From contig CAWIOF010000002.1 in the NCBI GenBank assembly GCA_963837715.1, positions 434,001 through 498,000 of the forward strand: a DNA stretch of 64,000 nucleotides. Direction: 5' to 3'. Each line of letters starts with the position of its first letter. Within the stretch, counting starts at the first letter, position 1. Source of the stretch: JANYLB01 sp963837715 (GTDB lineage: Bacteria; Actinomycetota; Acidimicrobiia; IMCC26256; JANYLB01). This document shows, piece after piece, positions 44,652 through 53,216 of the stretch. Made by a program: the position numbers and the translations under genes. The notes beneath the pieces are model-generated. The model searched no databases, was not told the origin of the DNA, and worked only from the letters and a program-made list of their open reading frames with translations.

Positions 44652-45647
44652 GTGCGGACGCCGCCGGACGGGATCACCGACCGGTCGGTCGTCGCCGAGT
44701 TGGCCACTGGCTGGGGCATCGCGGCCGACGCGATCGAGTACCTCCCGGTCGGGTTCGGGAGCCATCACTGGCGCGCGGACGGCGCCGACGGCGACCGGTG
44801 GTTCGTCACCGCCGACGACCTTGACACCAAGGTGTGGTCGGCCCGCGAGTCACGCGCGGCCGCATGGGATCGGCTGCGCGCCTCCCTCGGCACCGCGCGC
44901 GCCCTGCACGAGGGCGGCCTCGAGTTCGTGGTCGCGCCGGTACCCGATCGCGACGGCGCCGTCGTCCGGAGGGTCGACGACCGGTTCACGATGGCGCTGT
45001 ACCCCCATGTCGCCGGACAGGTCCACGACTGGGGCGGCTACTCCTCGCTGGCCGACCGGCTCGCGGTGCTCGACCGGGTGATGGCGGTCCACGACGCGCG
45101 GGAGGAGGTCCGGGATCTCGCGCCGATAGACGACTTCGCGCTCCAGGAGCGGGACGAGCTCGAACGGGCGCTCGACGACGTCACCCGTCCCTGGGATGGG
45201 GGGCCGTATGCCGAACGGGCCCGGACGCTCCTCGCCGACCGAGCCGCCGGGGTCGCGCGGGAGCTCCGGCGCTTCGACGAGCTGGTGCGGGGAGCACTCG
45301 CTCGGCCGGAGCGGTCGGTCCTCACCCACGGGGAGCCGCACGTCGGCAACACGATCCGCACCGACGCGGGCTGGGTGCTGATCGACTGGGACACCACGCT
45401 GGTGGCGCCACCCGAGCGCGACCTGTGGATGCTCACCGACGACGACGGTCGGGTCGTTGAGACCTACGCCGCGAGGACGGGTCGCCCCGTGCTGGCCGCG
45501 ACCCTCGAGCAGTACCGGCTGGGCTGGGATCTCACCGAGATCGCGCTCGCCGTCGCGCGGTTCCGCCGCGCCCATGCAGAGACCGACGACACCGCGCTCG
45601 TCTGGATCGTCCTCCAGCGGATCCTGACCCAGCTCGAACCGACCTGA
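44652..45647 (+). CDS. Aminoglycoside-phosphotransferase-fold kinase
   Basis: 331 residues. The Brenner-type motif VLTHGEPHVGNTI (about 218) and LIDWDTTLVAPPERDLW hold the catalytic Asp/His and metal Asp; WHRADGADGDRWF in the N-lobe is short. This resembles spectinomycin/homoserine-kinase-like APH proteins, but resistance cannot be claimed. It begins 19 bp after ddl and is likely co-transcribed. Confidence 0.82.
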   Translation: MRTPPDGITDRSVVAELATGWGIAADAIEYLPVGFGSHHWRADGADGDRWFVTADDLDTKVWSARESRAAAWDRLRASLGTARALHEGGLEFVVAPVPDRDGAVVRRVDDRFTMALYPHVAGQVHDWGGYSSLADRLAVLDRVMAVHDAREEVRDLAPIDDFALQERDELERALDDVTRPWDGGPYAERARTLLADRAAGVARELRRFDELVRGALARPERSVLTHGEPHVGNTIRTDAGWVLIDWDTTLVAPPERDLWMLTDDDGRVVETYAARTGRPVLAATLEQYRLGWDLTEIALAVARFRRAHAETDDTALVWIVLQRILTQLEPT

Positions 45648-45653
45648 GACGCG

Positions 45654-45890
45654 TCAGAGGTTGACCACCGGACAGGTGGTCGTCCGGACGATTCCCTCGA
45701 CGGCCTGGACCTTCGAGACCACCAGCTGGCCGAGGCTGTCCATGGTCTTCGCCTCGGCCACGACGATCACGTCGTAGGGGCCGGTCACGTCGTCGGCCGA
45801 CACGACACCGGCGATCGCCCCGACCTCGCGTGCGACGTTCACCGCCCGCCCGACCTCGGTCTGGATGAGCACGTACGCCCGCACCGCCAT
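45654..45890 (-). CDS. Stand-alone Lrp/AsnC ligand-binding (RAM) protein
   Basis: 78 residues. RAYVLIQTEVGRAVNVAREV, SADDVTGPYDVIVVAEAK and VQAVEGIVRTTTCPV give the beta-alpha-beta RAM domain without an HTH. Such proteins bind amino acids and may modulate full-length Lrp regulators. Convergent with the phosphotransferase gene. Confidence 0.88.
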   Translation of the reverse strand: MAVRAYVLIQTEVGRAVNVAREVGAIAGVVSADDVTGPYDVIVVAEAKTMDSLGQLVVSKVQAVEGIVRTTTCPVVNL

Positions 45891-45948
45891 CTCGCCCCCA
45901 GGGAGTTCCGCCGTCACCCAACCCGGCCGCATCGTAGCGACGGCCCGC

Positions 45949-48390
45949 TCACACCGGAAGCGTGGTCCCGGGGTGATCGATGGTCGCCTCGGCCCGGATG
46001 TCGCGTGACGACGCTCCGATGCGGATCGTGAAGGCGCCGGGTTCCACGACCCAGCCGGCGTCGGACCAGAAGGCGAACGCGCGGTCGTCGAGTGCGAACG
46101 CGACGGTTCGCGAGGCACCCGGCTCGAGGTGCACCTTCTCGAACGCGCGGAGCTCGTGGACCGGGCGCGACACCGACGACTCGACGTCGCCCACATAGCA
46201 CTGGACGACGTCGGAACCAGCGCGCGATCCCGTGTTGGTCACATCGAGCGAGACCGTCGTTCCGTCGACGCTCGCCGGTCCGTACGCGAAGGTCGTGTAT
46301 CCGAGGCCGTGCCCGAAGCAGAACGTCGGGTCGTAGCCGTGGGTGTCGTAGCCCCGGTACCCCATGAACACGCCTTCGCTGTATGCGACCTCGCCGTCGG
46401 CGCCGGGGTAGTCGGGGAAGCCGGGCGAGTCGTCGAGCCGCTCGGGCAGCGTCGTCGGCAAACGGCCGCCGGGCTCGACTGCTCCGAGCACCACGTCGGC
46501 GAGCGCGTTCCCCCACTCCTGACCGGGCAACCAGCACTGCAGGACGGTCGGGACGACATCGGCCCAGTCCATGGTCACGGGAGCACCCGCGTTGACGCAG
46601 ACGACCGTGCGCGGATTGGCCGCGGCGACCGCGCGCACGAGGGTGGCCTGGTCGCGGGGGAGGTCCATCGTCTCGCGATCGTGACCTTCGCTCTCCCAGT
46701 CGGGCCCGGTACCCACCACGACGATCGCCACGTCGGCATCTCGTGCGGTCGCGACCGCGTGGTCGAAGGCGTCGGTCCGCTCGGGTGGCGCGGCACCGAT
46801 CGCGAAGCCACCGAGGATGCTCGTACCCTCCGACGAGTAGTCGATCTGCAGCGCCTGGGCCACACCGCGGCGCAGGGGAACGGTGACCCGGATCTCCTTG
46901 CTCCCGAACCCGAAGAACGACTCGCCGCTCGGCCGGTCGGTCCACGCGTCGACCACCACCTCACCGTCGAGCAGGACGCGACACGGTCCGACCGTCGTGA
47001 GACCGACGGTCCAGTCGCCGTCTTCCTCGACTTCGAGGGTTGCCGTCGCCCGGACGGAGTACTGCGAACCGTCGAACACGTCGGTCCAGTGACCCATCCA
47101 GATCTGGCGGGTGCTGGGGAGCGTCTCGGTGAGCACGACGGGCCCGGAGAAGTCGGTGGTCGCGTGGTACTCCAGCTTGACCGGGAGCTCGCCGGAGGCC
47201 GCGGGATGGAGCCGGCGACCATCGACGAGTGGGATGGTGCGGTTCGTCGCCGGACCCCGGGCGAACCGGACGTCGAGGTCGTCGCCGACGGCTGCCTGCA
47301 CACCTTCGAGGGGAGTGACGGAGTAGTGGGGTGTGAGCGACGCGCTCCCGCCACCCATGATCCACGCCTGGTCGGCGCCGGACCCGATGAGTGCCACCGA
47401 CCCCACGGTCGACGCGTCGAGCGGGAGCAGGTCGCCCTCGTTGCGGAGCAGCACGAAGCTCGCGGCAGCGGTCTCGCGCGCGAGCGCTCGGTGCGCCGGG
47501 TTGTCGACCGAGCGGGCGTCGTCGTTGCCGAGACCGGCGAGTGCGCCGGTGCGTTCACCGACTTCGAGGACCCTGCCCGCCATCCGGTCGAGCGTCGCGG
47601 CGGGGACCTCGCCGGCCTCGATAGAGGCGACGAGCTTGCGCCCGAACCACTGCGCCGGACCGGGCATCTCGAGGTCGAGTCCCGCGTTCGCGGCGGGCCC
47701 GGTGCTGTGGGTGCCGAACCAGTCGGAGATGACGAACCCGTCGAAGCCCCACTCGTCGCGCAGCACCGTGGTCAGCAACCACTCGTGCTCACTGCAGTAG
47801 GTGCCGTTGAGCCGGTTGTACGCCGACATCACGCCCCACGCGCCGGCTTCCTTCACGACCGCCTCGAAGGGCACGAGGTAGATCTCACGCAGCGTGCGCT
47901 CGTCGACCTCGGAGCTGATCGTCATCCGTTCGAACTCGGAGTCGTTCGCCACGAAGTGCTTCACGGTCACGCCCACGTCGTTCGACTGCACGCCCCGCAC
48001 GAACCCGACTGCGAGGCGGGCGGTGAGGTGGGGATCCTCCGAGTAGCACTCGAAGTTCCGCCCCGCGAGGGGATGGCGGTGCAGGTTCACGGTCGGCGCG
48101 AGCAACACGTGCGCGCCCTTGGTCCGCGCTTCTTCACCGAGGGCACGCCCGACGCGTTCGAGGAGCGACGGATCCCACGTCGCACCAAGGCCCGACCCGC
48201 ACGGCACGCAGAGCGCACCCTGGCCGGTCCACCGGGGACCCCTGGCACCGTTCGGGCCGTCGGTGACCCGTAAGCCGGGGACGTCGAGGCGGGGGAAGCC
48301 TGGCGTGTTCCACAGGTCGGTCCCGGCGACGCTCGCGGCCTTCTCCTCGACGGTCGCGTCGCGCAGGATCGATTCGATGCGTTCACTCAT
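45949..48390 (-). CDS. GH3-family beta-glycosidase
   Basis: 813 residues. GH3 N-domain with VKHFVANDSEFERM and VISDWFGTHST (nucleophile Asp, about residue 230); GH3 C-domain with GSGADQAWIMGGGSASL; a PA14 insert (about 420-560, GHWTDVFDGSQYSV); then a fibronectin-III-like end (VTNTGSRAGSDVVQCYVGD). The PA14 insert points to oligosaccharide binding. No signal peptide, so it acts inside the cell. It follows pckG on the same strand, after a large hairpin. Confidence 0.93.
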   Translation of the reverse strand: MSERIESILRDATVEEKAASVAGTDLWNTPGFPRLDVPGLRVTDGPNGARGPRWTGQGALCVPCGSGLGATWDPSLLERVGRALGEEARTKGAHVLLAPTVNLHRHPLAGRNFECYSEDPHLTARLAVGFVRGVQSNDVGVTVKHFVANDSEFERMTISSEVDERTLREIYLVPFEAVVKEAGAWGVMSAYNRLNGTYCSEHEWLLTTVLRDEWGFDGFVISDWFGTHSTGPAANAGLDLEMPGPAQWFGRKLVASIEAGEVPAATLDRMAGRVLEVGERTGALAGLGNDDARSVDNPAHRALARETAAASFVLLRNEGDLLPLDASTVGSVALIGSGADQAWIMGGGSASLTPHYSVTPLEGVQAAVGDDLDVRFARGPATNRTIPLVDGRRLHPAASGELPVKLEYHATTDFSGPVVLTETLPSTRQIWMGHWTDVFDGSQYSVRATATLEVEEDGDWTVGLTTVGPCRVLLDGEVVVDAWTDRPSGESFFGFGSKEIRVTVPLRRGVAQALQIDYSSEGTSILGGFAIGAAPPERTDAFDHAVATARDADVAIVVVGTGPDWESEGHDRETMDLPRDQATLVRAVAAANPRTVVCVNAGAPVTMDWADVVPTVLQCWLPGQEWGNALADVVLGAVEPGGRLPTTLPERLDDSPGFPDYPGADGEVAYSEGVFMGYRGYDTHGYDPTFCFGHGLGYTTFAYGPASVDGTTVSLDVTNTGSRAGSDVVQCYVGDVESSVSRPVHELRAFEKVHLEPGASRTVAFALDDRAFAFWSDAGWVVEPGAFTIRIGASSRDIRAEATIDHPGTTLPV

Positions 48391-48411
48391 GGGTGGGTTG
48401 CTAGCACCGAA

Positions 48412-48470
48412 CCCTCGTTCCGGTCACCTGTGGGGTTGGCCTGCAACCGCGGAGGTGACCAGAACGGGGG
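48412..48470 (-). terminator. Nested hairpin between pckG and GH3 gene
   Basis: The 18-base arms 48412-48429 and 48453-48470 pair at 16 positions (other two allow G-U), with GGTTG/CAACC (48434-48438 / 48444-48448) pairing inside. It probably ends pckG transcription. No T tract. Confidence 0.65.
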
Positions 48471-48477
48471 CTTGCGG

Positions 48478-50289
48478 CTATCCGAGGCGCTGTTCGAGCG
48501 CCGCGAGTTGCTCGAGGAGCTCCCCGGGGAGACGGTCACCGAAGTCGTCGAAGTGCTTGCGGGTGTTCACGACCTCGGAACGCCATTCGCCCTCGTCGAC
48601 CTGCAGCGCCGCGGCGACAGCTTCGGCCGAGGCGTCGATCCCGTCGAGGTTCAAGTCGGCTTCGGTCGGGACCACGCCGATCGGGGTCTCCCGACCGTCG
48701 GCCTTGCCGTCGACCCGATCGACGATCCACTCGAGCACGCGGGAGTTGTCGCCGTACCCGGGCCACAGGAACTTGCCGTCTGCGCCCTTGCGGAACCAGT
48801 TCACCCCGTAGATCCGGGGGAGCTTCGCGGGGTCGTTGCTCGCCGCGAGGCCCATCCAGTGGGCGAAGTAGTCGGCCATGTTGTAGCCGCAGAACGGAAG
48901 CATCGCGAACGGGTCGTGACGGAGCTCGCCGAGCCCACCGATCGCGGCCGCGGTCTTCTCGGAGCCCATCGTGGCGCCGATGAACACGCCGTGCTGCCAA
49001 TCGCGCGATTCGTACACGAGCGGCACGGTCGTGGCGCGCCGGCCGCCGAAGAGGAACGCCGAGATCGGCACACCCTTCGGGTCCTGCCACTCCGGGGCGA
49101 TCACCGGGCACTGCGACGCCGGCGCGCAGAACCGGGCGTTCGGGTGGGCCGCGGGAGCATCGGTGTCGGGGGTCCAGTCGAGCCCGCGCCAGTCGGTGAG
49201 GTGCGCCGGCGCCGGGTCGTCGATGCCCTCCCACCAGATGTCGCCGTCGTCGGTGAGGGCCACGTTGGTGAACACGGTGTTCTCGTTCAGGGTGTCCATC
49301 GCGTTGGCGTTGGTCTTGCGATTGGTTCCCGGTGCGACGCCGAAGATGCCGAACTCGGGGTTGATCGCGTAGAGGCGGCCGTCGTCGCCGAACTTCATCC
49401 AGGCGATGTCGTCGCCGATCATCTCGGCCTTCCACCCAGGGGTGGTGGGCACGAGCATGGCGAGGTTGGTCTTGCCGCAGGCCGACGGGAACGCCGCCGC
49501 GACGAAGCGCTCACGGCCGTCGGGCGCGGTGAGCTTGAGGATCAGCATGTGCTCGGCGAGCCAGCCTTCGTCGCGGGCGATCACCGACGCGATGCGCAGC
49601 GCGAAGCACTTCTTGCCGAGGAGCGCGTTGCCGCCGTAGCCGGAGCCGAACGACCAGATCTCACGCGTCTCGGGGAAGTGCACGATCCACTTCTCCTCGG
49701 CGTTGCACGGCCACGCGACGTCGGCTTGACCGTCGGCGAGCGGCGCGCCGAGCGAGTGCATGCACGGCACGAACTCGCCGTCGGTGCCGAGCACGTCGAG
49801 CGCGCCCTGGCCCATGCGGGTCATCGTGCGCATGCTCACCACGACGTAGGGCGAGTCGGTGATCTCCACGCCGATGTACGACAGCGGCGAACCGAGCGGG
49901 CCCATGCTGAACGGCACGACGTACATGGTGCGGCCGCGCATGCAACCGGAGAAGAGGTCGTGGAGCTTGGCCCGCATCTCGGCCGGTGGCTTCCAGTTGT
50001 TGGTGGGACCGGCGTCGCCTTCGTCGTCGGAGCAGATGAAGGTGCGGTCTTCCACCCGGGCGACGTCGCTCGGATCGGAGCTGGCCCAGTAGGAGTTCGG
50101 GCGCTTGTCGTCGGCGAGGGGAGTGAACGTGCCGGCGTCGACGAGCTGCCGACAGAGGAGCTCGGCCTCGGCCTCGCTGCCGTCGCACCAATGGATCCGG
50201 GCCGGCTCACAGAGGGTGGCCATCTCCTCGACCCAACGGGTGAGGCGCTCGTTCGTGGTGGGCGGGGCGGTGTCGACGCTTGCCGTCAC
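48478..50289 (-). CDS. pckG: Phosphoenolpyruvate carboxykinase (GTP)
   Basis: 603 residues. FPSACGKTNLAMLVP (kinase-1a P-loop with hyper-reactive Cys), GDDIAWMKFGDDGRLYAINPE and FGIFGVAPGTNRKTN are diagnostic of the GTP-dependent class. It converts oxaloacetate to PEP in gluconeogenesis. AAGGAG lies 9 nt before GTG 50289. Two copies of the interspersed element lie 95 bp upstream of its start. Confidence 0.97.
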   Translation of the reverse strand: MTASVDTAPPTTNERLTRWVEEMATLCEPARIHWCDGSEAEAELLCRQLVDAGTFTPLADDKRPNSYWASSDPSDVARVEDRTFICSDDEGDAGPTNNWKPPAEMRAKLHDLFSGCMRGRTMYVVPFSMGPLGSPLSYIGVEITDSPYVVVSMRTMTRMGQGALDVLGTDGEFVPCMHSLGAPLADGQADVAWPCNAEEKWIVHFPETREIWSFGSGYGGNALLGKKCFALRIASVIARDEGWLAEHMLILKLTAPDGRERFVAAAFPSACGKTNLAMLVPTTPGWKAEMIGDDIAWMKFGDDGRLYAINPEFGIFGVAPGTNRKTNANAMDTLNENTVFTNVALTDDGDIWWEGIDDPAPAHLTDWRGLDWTPDTDAPAAHPNARFCAPASQCPVIAPEWQDPKGVPISAFLFGGRRATTVPLVYESRDWQHGVFIGATMGSEKTAAAIGGLGELRHDPFAMLPFCGYNMADYFAHWMGLAASNDPAKLPRIYGVNWFRKGADGKFLWPGYGDNSRVLEWIVDRVDGKADGRETPIGVVPTEADLNLDGIDASAEAVAAALQVDEGEWRSEVVNTRKHFDDFGDRLPGELLEQLAALEQRLG

Positions 50290-50383
50290 GGTTCGACGCT
50301 CCTTGTCATCCCCGCTGGTCGCTCGCCGTCGAGCGCTTCGGCGGGTGAAATGGTGCAGTCGAGCTTACCGGGACGAACTCACA

Positions 50384-50550
50384 GGAGAAGAAGCGGAGCC
50401 GGCGGACACTGTTCTCGGGACGTGAACAGGTGGGCGATCGAGCCGGCGGAGCGGATTCGACCATTCAGGTGGAGAAGAAGCGGAGCCGGCGGACAGTGTT
50501 CTCGGGACGTGGACAGGTGGGCGATCGAGCCGGCGCAGCGGATTCGACCA
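50384..50550 (+). repeat. Interspersed 80-bp element, two tandem copies
   Basis: Units 50384-50463 and 50471-50550 share the same core, TGTTCTCGGGACGT plus GGACAGG or GAACAGG, and differ at a few sites; the linker is 7 bp. The first core holds TGTTC and GAACA as a small stem. The pair ends 2 bp before the stop of the aldolase-dehydrogenase gene. Confidence 0.95.
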
Positions 50551-50552
50551 GA

Positions 50553-52526
50553 TCAGATCGTATCGCTGTCGGTGCCGCCGTCGATGGGGATCTGGGCGCC
50601 TGTCGTCTTCATGAAGGCAGGCGAGCACAGGGCGACGATGAGCCGGGCGACGTCGTGGCTGGTGATCTCGACACCCAGGAGGTTGTTCGTCTTGTAGGCC
50701 TCGGGGCTGAGGTCGTAGCTCGAGGCCCTCGACGCGATCGTTGCGTCGTCCCAGATGCCGGTGTCGAAGACCGCGTTGGGGTGGACCATGTTCACCCGCA
50801 CTCCCTGGGGTGCCCACTCGAGGGCGGCCACCCGGGCGAGCTGGGTCAGTGCGGCCTTCGACGCCGAGTACGCCGCAGCGCCCGGGCCGGGCGCATGCAC
50901 GTTCTTGGAGGCGTTCACGACGACGCGGCCATACCGGGGCGAGAGCGCGAGGAGCTCACCGGCCGAGCGCAGGAGCGACAGGTTGGCGTCGAGGTTGACG
51001 GCCATGACGCGTCGCCACTCCTCCGACGTCAGCTCGTTGATGGGCTTCGATGCGGGGAACACCCCGGCGTTGAGCACGAGCACGTCGAGGCCGCCGAAGC
51101 GGAGGGTCCCCGCCTCGAGTGCGGCATCGATCGCGTCGTCGTCGGTGACGTCGCAGCAGATTCCGAGGAACCCGGGGTGGGTGAAGGTCTGGTCGATGCC
51201 CGCGTCGATGTCGACGCCGACGACCGCGGCGCCGGCGGCGAGCAGCGCGTCGGCGGTCGCCCGCCCGATCCCGGATGCCGCGCCGGTCACGAGGGCGACG
51301 TCGCCGGCGAGCGGGAGGGGAGCGCCCTGCTTCTGCAGCTTGGCCTGCTCGAGCGACCAGTACTCGACGTCGAACAGGTCGCCCTCGGGGAGGGCCTGCC
51401 AGTCGTCGAGGGCGGCGGAGCGTTCGATCGCGTCGATGGTGTGGACCGCGATGTCACGCGCGACAGCGGCGTCCTTCGCCGTGCGTCCGATCGTGAGGAG
51501 CCCGAGGTCCGGATCGAGCACGATCCGCGGCGCCGGGTCGAGCATCGTGAGGGTTTCGGTGGTGCGCGTCTCGTTCCGACGGAAGAACTCCTCGTAGGCG
51601 CCGACGTACGCGTCGACGTCGTGGCCGACGAGGGGCAGGCGCTTCGTGCGGATGACGTGGTCGGGAGTCATCGGGCCGCGGGTGGCGAGGTCGGCGAAGT
51701 CGGGGCGGCCGACGAACGCACCGACGCGCGGCGTCCGGGTCGACTCCATGACCATCGGGACTCCCGCGGCCGCTGAGATCGTCGCCCGGAGCCGCGCGAG
51801 CTCCACACGGCGCGAGCTCGTCGACCGCATGGGCTGCGTCGGCAGCTCCCAGGCGTCGTGGGCCTCGAGATACTCCTGGGCCATCGCCACCAGCTCGATC
51901 ATCCGGTCGTACGACTCCCGCGCGGTGTCGCCGAACGAGAAGATCCCGTGGTTCATCAGCACCATGCCGATGGTTTCGTCGGTGCGCTGCGCCGGGAACT
52001 CCTCCGCGCACCGACGGGCGAGGTCGAACCCGGGCATGACGTAGTCGACGATCACCATCGAGCTGCCGTAGAGCTCCTCGATGCGCTTGCGGCCTCCGGG
52101 CGTGTTGGTGATGGTCAACACCGCGTCGGCATGCGTGTGGTCGACGAAGCGGAACGGGAGGCAGGCGTGGAGGATCGCCTCGACCGACGGCGCCGGCGCC
52201 CCGGCGCGCACGGTGCCGATCCGGAGCTGCTCCGCCATCTCCGTGTCGCTCAGCGTCTCGAGCTCCGCCAGCGCGGTGAGGTGGTCGAGCCGGACGGGCA
52301 CGAAGTCGTCGGCCGACATCGTGGCCAGATCGGAGCCCGACCCCTTCACGTAGAGGAGGTCGACCGGATGACCGAAGATGTCGTCCCCGACGAGCTTGAC
52401 CGACGTGTTGCCGCCGCCGTGCATGACCAGCTCGGGGTCGACCCCGAGGAGGCGGGAGGTGTAGGCGCGCTCGCTCAGCGGATCGGTGCAGGCTCGGGCA
52501 TCTGTGTCCGACCAGCGGTTCAGCAT
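50553..52526 (-). CDS. Bifunctional class II aldolase / short-chain dehydrogenase
   Basis: 657 residues. The N-terminal part (to about 390) is a class II aldolase: LVMHGGGNTSVKLVGDD, DHTHADAVLTI (zinc His pair) and VLMNHGIFSFGDT. The C-terminal part (about 420-657) is an SDR: ALVTGAASGIGRATADALL, VLNAGVFP and AYSASKAAL (catalytic Tyr-Lys). This fusion is known for L-rhamnulose-1-phosphate aldolase/lactaldehyde dehydrogenase-type enzymes. ATG 52526 was chosen over upstream extensions that run into the repeat element. No rhamnose genes lie beside it. Confidence 0.9.
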   Translation of the reverse strand: MLNRWSDTDARACTDPLSERAYTSRLLGVDPELVMHGGGNTSVKLVGDDIFGHPVDLLYVKGSGSDLATMSADDFVPVRLDHLTALAELETLSDTEMAEQLRIGTVRAGAPAPSVEAILHACLPFRFVDHTHADAVLTITNTPGGRKRIEELYGSSMVIVDYVMPGFDLARRCAEEFPAQRTDETIGMVLMNHGIFSFGDTARESYDRMIELVAMAQEYLEAHDAWELPTQPMRSTSSRRVELARLRATISAAAGVPMVMESTRTPRVGAFVGRPDFADLATRGPMTPDHVIRTKRLPLVGHDVDAYVGAYEEFFRRNETRTTETLTMLDPAPRIVLDPDLGLLTIGRTAKDAAVARDIAVHTIDAIERSAALDDWQALPEGDLFDVEYWSLEQAKLQKQGAPLPLAGDVALVTGAASGIGRATADALLAAGAAVVGVDIDAGIDQTFTHPGFLGICCDVTDDDAIDAALEAGTLRFGGLDVLVLNAGVFPASKPINELTSEEWRRVMAVNLDANLSLLRSAGELLALSPRYGRVVVNASKNVHAPGPGAAAYSASKAALTQLARVAALEWAPQGVRVNMVHPNAVFDTGIWDDATIASRASSYDLSPEAYKTNNLLGVEITSHDVARLIVALCSPAFMKTTGAQIPIDGGTDSDTI

Positions 52527-52582
52527 CTCATGAGTGTCGCCTATCGGCCCGTCGCCAGGCGAGCCAGTCAGACGAGCGCCTG

Positions 52583-52663
52583 GGAGAAGGAGCGGAGCCG
52601 GCGGACAGAACCCGTGCGGCACTCCAGTGGGTGAGCGATCGAGCCGGCGGAGCGGATTCGACC
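52583..52663 (+). repeat. Interspersed 80-bp element, single copy
   Basis: 81 bp with left arm GGAGAAGGAGCGGAGCCGG and right arm ending GATTCGACC; the core AGAACCCGTGCGGCACTCCAG is unlike those at other loci. It ends 3 bp before the stop of the cold-shock-like gene. Confidence 0.93.
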
Positions 52664-52666
52664 CGA

Positions 52667-52891
52667 CTAGATGTCGCCGGAGTAGCCCATGTCGATCTCG
52701 GCGCCGATGCGGACCCGGGTGGCCCGGCCGGCGTCGTCGAGGTCGAAGTTCACGCGCTGGCCCTGGCGGAGCATCCGGAAGATGGAGTGCTCGAGCGCGT
52801 CGGCAGCCAGCGTGAAGTCGGTGCGGTCGGCGTCGGAGAGGATGACGCCTTCACCGGAGAGCGGATCGAAGGTGCGGACGACGCCCTGCAC
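52667..52891 (-). CDS. Small cold-shock-domain-like protein
   Basis: 74 residues. MQGVVRTFDPLSGEGVILSD, then a phenylalanine strand and LRQGQRVNFDLDDAGRATRV trace the five-strand cold-shock fold, but the aromatic RNP1/RNP2 motifs (GFGFI, VFVHF) are replaced, so RNA binding may differ. It lies 10 bp after rpmB on the same strand and may be made with it. Confidence 0.7.
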   Translation of the reverse strand: MQGVVRTFDPLSGEGVILSDADRTDFTLAADALEHSIFRMLRQGQRVNFDLDDAGRATRVRIGAEIDMGYSGDI

Positions 52892-52901
52892 GACTCCGGC
52901 C

Positions 52902-53090
52902 CTACGGCTTCTGGACCTTGCCGGCCTTGAGGCAGCCGGTGCAGGCGTGGATCCGACGGGGCGAGCCGTTCACGATCGCGCGGACGCGCTGCACGTTCGG
53001 GTTCCAGCGCCGGTTCGTACGGCGGTGGGAGTGGCTCAGGCGCTTGCCGAACTGCGGTTGCTTGCCGCAGACGTCGCAGACGGATGCCAT
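52902..53090 (-). CDS. rpmB: Ribosomal protein L28
   Basis: 62 residues. ASVCDVCGKQPQFGKRLSHSH and HACTGCLKAGKV hold two CxxC pairs, the zinc-binding (C+) form of L28. RTNRRWNPNVQRVR is the conserved core. Divergent from the DAK-type kinase gene. Confidence 0.96.
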   Translation of the reverse strand: MASVCDVCGKQPQFGKRLSHSHRRTNRRWNPNVQRVRAIVNGSPRRIHACTGCLKAGKVQKP

Positions 53091-53202
53091 GACACAGACC
53101 TCTCGGGTGACTCGAAGCGGTTGGACACCCCGGGGCGTGGAAGCGCCTGCGGAGGAAGGAACGAGAGTAGCAGGCAGACGCCGACCGTCCCGGTCCGCCC
53201 GG

Positions 53203-53208
53203 TACGAT
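53203..53208 (+). promoter_or_regulatory. Probable -10 box of the DAK-type kinase gene
   Basis: TACGAT, 8 nt before GTG 53217; similar to the leaderless boxes but with longer spacing. Confidence 0.35.
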
Positions 53209-53216
53209 CCTGAGTC

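Noticed and set aside
44652..45647. Aminoglycoside resistance gene
   Set aside because: Only the general APH kinase fold is visible; such kinases act on many small molecules, so resistance is not supported.
46129..48273. 714-residue plus-strand frame opposite the GH3 gene
   Set aside because: Shadow frame rich in Arg, Gly and Val; the GH3 reading has full catalytic motifs.
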